In this document: positions 5,174 to 8,858 of the stretch, piece after piece | Numbering within the stretch: position 1 is the first letter of the stretch | How the letters are laid out: every line of letters starts with the position of its first letter | DNA from: an uncultured Dialister sp. | Lineage (GTDB): Bacteria; Bacillota; Negativicutes; Veillonellales; Dialisteraceae | Assembly: GCA_900543455.1 (NCBI GenBank) | Contig: UQRR01000082.1 | Location: 1 to 8,858 of the forward strand | DNA length: 8,858 nt | Direction of reading: 5' to 3' | Notes under the pieces: model-generated | Databases searched by the model: none | Told to the model about the DNA's origin: nothing | What the model saw: only the letters and a program-made list of their open reading frames with translations | Translations under genes and position numbers: made by a program

Positions 5174-7387
5174 ATGCTGACCTATCGCATCACTGCCCTC
5201 GGCCGTGTGCAGGGCGTGGGCTTCCGTCCACTCATTTGCCGTCTGGCAGGGGCGCATCATATCACTGGCACCGTCAGGAATGAAGGCGGCGTCGTCACCA
5301 TCATTGCACAGGGGAGCCGCGAGGCTCTCCTTTCTTTCATGGAGGATATACGGGCGGCGAGGCCGCCTGTGGAGGTCGCGGAAATGCGCGTGGAGGAGAT
5401 CGCCCATGCGCCTTTGCCTGATTTCCGCGCGATCCCAAGCGGCGGAGCGGCGCGCGCACCGCTCTTTCCGGCGGATCTTGGCATCTGCGAAGACTGTCTG
5501 GCGGATATGAGAAATCCAAAGGACCACCACTATGGCTACCCCTACACGTCCTGCACCGCCTGTGGGCCGCGCTATACGATGATCGAGGCGCTTCCCTATG
5601 ACCGTGAGCGGACGGCGATGAAGGATTTCCCTCTCTGCAAGGACTGCGAGAAAGAGTATGAAAGCCTTTCTGACCGCCGATGCCATGCGGAAAGCATCGC
5701 GTGTGCGCACTGCGGCCCGCAGCTGAAGGGGTGGACGAGGAAGGGACGGTTTGAAAAAGAGGCGGCTATGGCAGAAGCGATCCGTCTTGCGAAAGAGGGC
5801 GCGATCCTTCTGGTGAAGGCCATGGGCGGGTATCAGCTCGTCTGCCGCGGGGACATGAAAGAGACGGCCAGCCGTCTTCGCCGCATGAAGCACCGCAGCG
5901 GAAAGCCTTTCGCACTGATGATGAAAGACATCGACATGGCAAAGGCGTGGGCGGAGCTTTCGAAGGAAGAAATCGGAATGCTCACCTCGCCGGTGCGCCC
6001 GATCCTGCTGGCAGCGCCCGCGCGCAAGGTGCTTCCTGAAGTAGCCTTTCGCGTGCCGCGACTGGGAATTTGTCTGCCCTCGACCGGATTCTATGCACAG
6101 CTTTCTAGCGGCGTAGACGCGCCGCTCATTGTCACGAGTGCAAACCGGAGCGGCGAGCCGATGATTTGTAAGGACGAGGAAGCGCGGGCGTACTACGAAG
6201 CAGAGGAAGATATCGCAGGGCTTTTCTTCTATGACAGGGAGATCCTGCGCCCCGCCGACGACAGCGTCATGCAGCGGCAGGGAAGGCATCCGCAGCTCCT
6301 TCGACGGACGCGCGGTTTTCTCCCCGAACCGGTGGTGAGAGACGCACCATCCGGCATGGTCCTTGCGACAGGGGCGGACATGGCACCGGGCTTTGCCTTG
6401 GCGGGCGGCGGCTCGCTGTATCCGGCCGAGGTGCCCTGCGACATCCGAAATGAACGGTCGCAGGAGGTCTTCAGGAAAACGGAGCAGGACTGGGAAGAGC
6501 TGCTGGGGCTTTCGCCGCAAGCGGTCATTTCCGACCGGCACCCTGCCTACCTGTCCCGCATGATGGGAGAAACAATAGCCAGAGAGAGGGGACTTCCCTT
6601 TTATACCGTCCAGCATCATCACGCCCATGCGCTCTCTGTCATGGCGGAGCACCATCTGCGGGAGAAGTCACTCGCTTTCGTCTTTGACGGTACTGGCTAT
6701 GGCGAGGACGGCAGCATCTGGGGCGGAGAAATCCTCCTTTGCGAGGGGACGTCCATGCAGCGCGTGGGACACCTTGCGCCGGTTTCCATGATCGGAGGCG
6801 ATGCCTCTATGAAACAGGCATGGAAGAGCGCGCTCTCTTATCTGGCCGCGGCAGACCTTCCATCGAAGGATCCGCGCGCGCCTCTCGTCCGCGCCGCACT
6901 CTCTCATCACGTGAATACGATAGAAAGCTCCTCCATGGGCCGTCTCTTCGATGCGGCGGCGGCGCTGCTGGGGCTTGGCGAGGAGAATCATTTCAAAGGC
7001 GAGTGCCCCATGGCGCTGGAAGCCGCCGCGATGGCAGCCACGCACGCCCCGAAGATTTTCTGGGAAGGGAAAGAGCGGGACGGCCGTCTCCTGTGGGATG
7101 GCCGTGAGCTCATCCGCGCGCTGCTGGCGTCCCATGGTACAATAGAAGAAAAGGCGCTCGCCTTCCACGAGGCCATCGCTGAGATGATCCTCTCCTCGGC
7201 GGAGCACTTCGGCCTCTCGCGTATCCTCCTCTCCGGCGGCTGTTTCTTGAATCAGCTCCTCCTGACCCGTGCGCGGGAAGCACTTCAAGAGCGCGGTTTT
7301 TCTGTCTATACCAATGAAAAAGTCCCGCCTGGTGACGGCGGCATCGCGCTCGGACAGGCATGGTATGGACTGCTTGGTGATGAGTAG
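5174..7387 (+). CDS. hypF: Carbamoyltransferase HypF
   Basis: 737 residues, the usual HypF size. It uses carbamoyl phosphate and ATP to transfer a carbamoyl group to the C-terminal cysteine of HypE, the first step to the cyanide ligands of the NiFe site. Domains in order: acylphosphatase (1-~88; GRVQGVGFR with R18, N36 in VRNEGG), zinc-finger pair with four CxxC (C105/108, C127/130, C155/158, C177/180), YrdC-like domain (~195-385; RRMKHRSGKPFALM, TSANRSGEP), and Kae1-like domain (~395-737; QHHHAH 480-485, DGTGYGEDG 505-513, GRLFDAAAALLG, SGGCFLNQ, GDGG). AAAGGAG (5161-5167) is 6 bases before ATG. One oddity is at 399-424, where the family's K-N-T and SQHIGDL-like positions read GADMAPGF and AEVPCDI. 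It stands alone between two repeat islands. Confidence 0.96.
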   Translation: MLTYRITALGRVQGVGFRPLICRLAGAHHITGTVRNEGGVVTIIAQGSREALLSFMEDIRAARPPVEVAEMRVEEIAHAPLPDFRAIPSGGAARAPLFPADLGICEDCLADMRNPKDHHYGYPYTSCTACGPRYTMIEALPYDRERTAMKDFPLCKDCEKEYESLSDRRCHAESIACAHCGPQLKGWTRKGRFEKEAAMAEAIRLAKEGAILLVKAMGGYQLVCRGDMKETASRLRRMKHRSGKPFALMMKDIDMAKAWAELSKEEIGMLTSPVRPILLAAPARKVLPEVAFRVPRLGICLPSTGFYAQLSSGVDAPLIVTSANRSGEPMICKDEEARAYYEAEEDIAGLFFYDREILRPADDSVMQRQGRHPQLLRRTRGFLPEPVVRDAPSGMVLATGADMAPGFALAGGGSLYPAEVPCDIRNERSQEVFRKTEQDWEELLGLSPQAVISDRHPAYLSRMMGETIARERGLPFYTVQHHHAHALSVMAEHHLREKSLAFVFDGTGYGEDGSIWGGEILLCEGTSMQRVGHLAPVSMIGGDASMKQAWKSALSYLAAADLPSKDPRAPLVRAALSHHVNTIESSSMGRLFDAAAALLGLGEENHFKGECPMALEAAAMAATHAPKIFWEGKERDGRLLWDGRELIRALLASHGTIEEKALAFHEAIAEMILSSAEHFGLSRILLSGGCFLNQLLLTRAREALQERGFSVYTNEKVPPGDGGIALGQAWYGLLGDE

Positions 7388-7429
7388 TGACTAGTGACTG
7401 GTAGCTAGTGACTAGTAACTAGGGATTAG
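7381..7429. repeat. Heptad array running through the hypF stop codon
   Basis: Units TGAGTAG (containing the last bases and TAG stop of hypF), TGACTAG, TGACTGG, TAGCTAG, TGACTAG, TAACTAG, GGATTAG in exact 7-base register. Looser heptads (GGGTCAG, ACATCTG, ACATCTC) continue to 7450. Confidence 0.85.
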
Positions 7430-7801
7430 GGGTCAGACATCTGACATCTCAAGTCTCTTAGTCTTCAAGTCTAACGTCTCAAGCAGGTATACCCCATATA
7501 TATTCGCGGCGAAGCCGCCACCACAACCTTGAAGGATGAAAGCAGAAAATAGCTTCTACCCTTTATATGAATCCTCATAGGTTAAGAGGTTCAAAAGGTT
7601 CACAGGTTTCTCATCTTTCGTAAATACCATATATTCTAAAACTTCGCGGCGCTTCTTTATTTTTATGCGCCGCACCGCCCCCGTTGAACCCACTGAACCC
7701 ATAGAACCCGCTCCCACTCTTTCATTCCCAATCAAAGGGGTAGCACGTCTCACGGGCTAACCCTGAACCCTGAACCTACCAACCTGAACCCTATATTTTC
7801 G
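7430..7801. repeat. Rest of the repeat island between hypF and hypC
   Basis: Noncoding. It holds AGTCT/ACATCT-type short repeats (to about 7480), a short-loop hairpin GCGGC-GAA-GCCGC (7506-7518), irregular AGGTT repeats (7577-7605), a long-loop hairpin GCGGCGC/GCGCCGC (7646-7673), 9-base-period TGAACCC units (7684-7708), and hairpin-module copy D. The stretch 7525-7576 shows nothing I can name. No gene seen on either strand. Confidence 0.7.
7728..7757 (-). repeat. 30-base hairpin module, copy D (minus orientation)
   Basis: Matches copy C in its flanks (AATCAAAGGG and CACGGGCTAACCCTGAACCC on the + strand) but is one base longer. Its inner stem is degraded; on the + strand only a weak stem with G-T pairs can form between GGGGT and GTCTC. 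It ends about 45 bases before the hypC ribosome binding site. Confidence 0.6.
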
Positions 7802-7815
7802 AAAGGAGCATCCCT

Positions 7816-8028
7816 ATGTGTGTAGCATATCCCGGCCGCGTCGTCTCCATCGAAGGCACGCATGGCATGGTCGATTTCTCCGGCTCCGAGGTCCGCGTGA
7901 ACCTCTCCATGGTGCCCGTGAAGCTCGGGGACTACGTCCTCGTCCACGCCGGCATGGCGATTCAGATCGTGAAAAAGGACGAGGCAAAGGACTGGATCGC
8001 CCTGTTCAAGGAAATCGGGGAGGAGTGA
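7816..8028 (+). CDS. hypC: Hydrogenase assembly chaperone HypC
   Basis: 70 residues, slightly short for the HypC/HybG family. It starts MCVAYPG, matching the family's MC-x-A-x-PG, in which Cys2 binds the Fe(CN)2CO unit carried with HypD and later contacts the hydrogenase large subunit. GDYVLVHAGMAIQ (38-50) is the second conserved stretch. AAAGGAG (7802-7808) is 7 bases before ATG. The TGA stop at 8026-8028 is the first three bases of a TGACTGG / TGACTAG heptad array, so the repeat itself supplies the stop and may have replaced the original 3' end. Confidence 0.96.
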   Translation: MCVAYPGRVVSIEGTHGMVDFSGSEVRVNLSMVPVKLGDYVLVHAGMAIQIVKKDEAKDWIALFKEIGEE

Positions 8029-8060
8029 CTGGTGACTAGTGTCTAGTGACTAGGGACTAG
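8026..8060. repeat. Heptad array starting on the hypC stop codon
   Basis: Units TGACTGG (with the hypC stop TGA), TGACTAG, TGTCTAG, TGACTAG, GGACTAG in 7-base register. They pass directly into GGACTTAAATACCCC (8061-8075), the block also found at position 1 of the window. Confidence 0.85.
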
Positions 8061-8101
8061 GGACTTAAATACCCCTTTCAGTCATCGCCCTTTATAAAAA
8101 T

Positions 8102-8116
8102 CGACGCGAAGCGTCG
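8102..8116. repeat. Short-loop hairpin with changed stem
   Basis: CGACGC (8102-8107), loop GAA, GCGTCG (8111-8116). It occupies the place held by GCGGC-GAA-GCCGC at 7506-7518 and 8331-8343, after the same TTTATA block. Both arms changed together, so pairing is preserved while sequence is not. Confidence 0.65.
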
Positions 8117-8126
8117 CTCCGCCTAA

Positions 8127-8274
8127 GCCTTCCCCGCATGGGGAAGGGGGACCGCGTCAGCGGTGGATAGGGTGCTTTCATAAACGACGTACTTGAGACG
8201 CATTTTCCCGCTCTCTTTCATGCCGCCAGTGCCCTATCCGCCCCTACGGGGCACCTTCCCCTCGAGGGGAAGGC
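8127..8274. repeat. 148-base inverted-repeat element (MITE-like)
   Basis: Each end is itself palindromic: CCTTCCCC-GCAT-GGGGAAGG (8128-8147) on the left and CCTTCCCC-TCGA-GGGGAAGG (8254-8273) on the right. Inside each lies a second hairpin, ACCGC/GCGGT (8151-8164) and GCCCC/GGGGC (8240-8252), then GGATAGGG in inverted orientation (8165-8172, 8232-8239). The centre of about 60 bases has no coding potential. There is no transposase; it would need one in trans if it moves. Confidence 0.7.
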
Positions 8275-8330
8275 TGACGATACGAGGAATACCGTCATCG
8301 CAAACCTTCGGGCATCGCCAGATTTATACT

Positions 8331-8343
8331 GCGGCGAAGCCGC
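8331..8343. repeat. Short-loop hairpin GCGGC-GAA-GCCGC
   Basis: Five-base stem with GAA loop, preceded by CCTTCGGGCATCGCC and TTTATACT (8305-8330) and followed by CACCACAACCCTGAACC. The copy at 7506-7518 has nearly the same right flank (CACCACAACCTTGAA), so the hairpin and its flank form one module. Confidence 0.7.
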
Positions 8344-8349
8344 CACCAC

Positions 8350-8501
8350 AACCCTGAACCCTGAACCCTGAACCCTGAACCCTGAACCCTGAACCCTGAA
8401 CCCTGAACCCTGAACCCTGAACCCACAACCCTGAACCCTGAACCCACAACCCTGAACCCTGAACCCATAACCCTGAACCTTGAACCTTGAACCTTGAACC
8501 C
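8350..8501. repeat. Long heptad array AACCCTG before hypD
   Basis: Ten perfect uninterrupted AACCCTG units (8350-8419). Three interrupted groups follow, each ending AACCCA or similar, then AACCTTG units, ending about 17 bases before the hypD ribosome binding site. Every + strand frame meets TGA, while the minus strand stays open in all frames. This is the longest array in the window and a likely slippage hot spot. Confidence 0.95.
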
Positions 8502-8530
8502 TTTCCCCCTATTTCTCAAAGGAGCCTTTT

Positions 8531-8858
8531 ATGGAAGAACGCAAACTTGCCCGCTGGCTTGCCCGCTACGACGGGCCGCCGCTGACTCTTATGGAGGTGT
8601 GCGGGACGCATACCTCCGCGCTGTACCGTTCGGGCATCCGTCAGATGCTCCCGCCGCAGATCACCTTCCTCTCGGGGCCGGGCTGTCCGGTGTGCGTGAC
8701 ACCGACATCCTACATTGATAAGCTCGTCCGCTATGCGCTCACTCCGGGCTGTCAGGTGATGGCCTTCGGCGATCTCCTCGCTGTCCCGGGCAGCCGGATG
8801 TCACTCTCTGGTGCGGAGGGCAGGGGCGGGCGCGTTGATTTCTTCTATAATCCGGAAG
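8531..8858 (+). CDS. hypD: Hydrogenase iron-ligand assembly protein HypD (5' part)
   Basis: The first 109 codons are in the window; the frame is still open at the right edge. HypD is the [4Fe-4S] scaffold that, with HypC, holds iron while the CN and CO ligands are added. Family motifs seen: MEVCGTHT (C24, iron-binding cysteine), SGPGCPVCVTP (C52, C55) and FGDLLAVPGS near residue 80. AAAGGAG (8518-8524) is 6 bases before ATG. It is separated from hypC by a 500-base repeat island, unlike the tight hypCD pairs of many genomes. hypE would be expected next. Confidence 0.96.
   Translation, partial: MEERKLARWLARYDGPPLTLMEVCGTHTSALYRSGIRQMLPPQITFLSGPGCPVCVTPTSYIDKLVRYALTPGCQVMAFGDLLAVPGSRMSLSGAEGRGGRVDFFYNPE

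Noticed and set aside
4985..6655. Long minus-strand open frame opposite hypF
   Set aside because: It lies against unmistakable HypF domains, is low-complexity in composition and has no convincing start.
7556..7947. Two minus-strand frames of 65 codons in and near the island before hypC
   Set aside because: One is made of repeat modules, the other is the complement of hypC. Neither has a ribosome binding site or recognisable motif.
8350..8501. Telomere-like repeat or replicon end
   Set aside because: CCCTGAA and CCCTAAT units look telomere-like, but they lie between two genes of one pathway on the same strand and many other heptads share the islands.
8295..8519. Minus-strand open frame of 74 codons with repeated GSGFRVQ residues
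   Set aside because: It is only the AACCCTG array read backwards: a 7-base period gives a 7-residue repeat and the array has no stop on that strand. No ribosome binding site and no family resemblance.

Overview
The window carries the 3' part of an energy-converting [NiFe]-hydrogenase (Ech) operon followed by the hyp genes that build its NiFe(CN)2CO centre. All eight genes are on the + strand: echD, echE, echF, hypA, hypB, hypF, hypC and the first 109 codons of hypD, which runs off the right edge. echA, echB and echC would lie to the left and hypE to the right; that is inference from usual gene order.

Seven of the eight genes have a strong AAAGGAG-type ribosome binding site 5 to 7 bases before ATG, and hypA has a shorter AAAGGA. 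Coding DNA is GC-rich, proteins are cysteine-rich and the complex is ferredoxin-linked. This suits a strict anaerobe of the Firmicutes. The style of intergenic repeats makes me think of Negativicutes such as Dialister, but the sequence does not prove this.

The layout alternates tight gene blocks with repeat islands. Blocks: echD-echE (8-base overlap); echF-hypA-hypB (8-base overlap, then a 59-base gap); hypF; hypC; hypD. Islands: 1-193, 1727-2318, 4741-5160, 7388-7801 and 8029-8517. Apart from ribosome binding sites I see no gene in them. They are built from tandem 7-base arrays of several families, small GC-rich hairpins, a module of about 30 bases with a hairpin (four copies), and longer inverted-repeat elements, partly nested in each other.

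Functionally, EchE holds the NiFe site and EchD is its NuoC-like partner. EchF passes electrons between the hydrogenase and soluble ferredoxin. HypA and HypB deliver nickel. HypF makes the thiocarbamoyl precursor of cyanide (with HypE). HypC and HypD assemble the Fe(CN)2CO unit. No maturation endopeptidase is seen, and EchE ends right after its last metal-binding motif, so none should be needed.

The two most notable points are an EchF with four tandem 2[4Fe-4S] modules (eight predicted clusters instead of two) and the heptanucleotide repeat islands, whose register runs into the stop codons of neighbouring hyp genes. I see no evidence for a defence system, phage, CRISPR array or wholly unknown gene.
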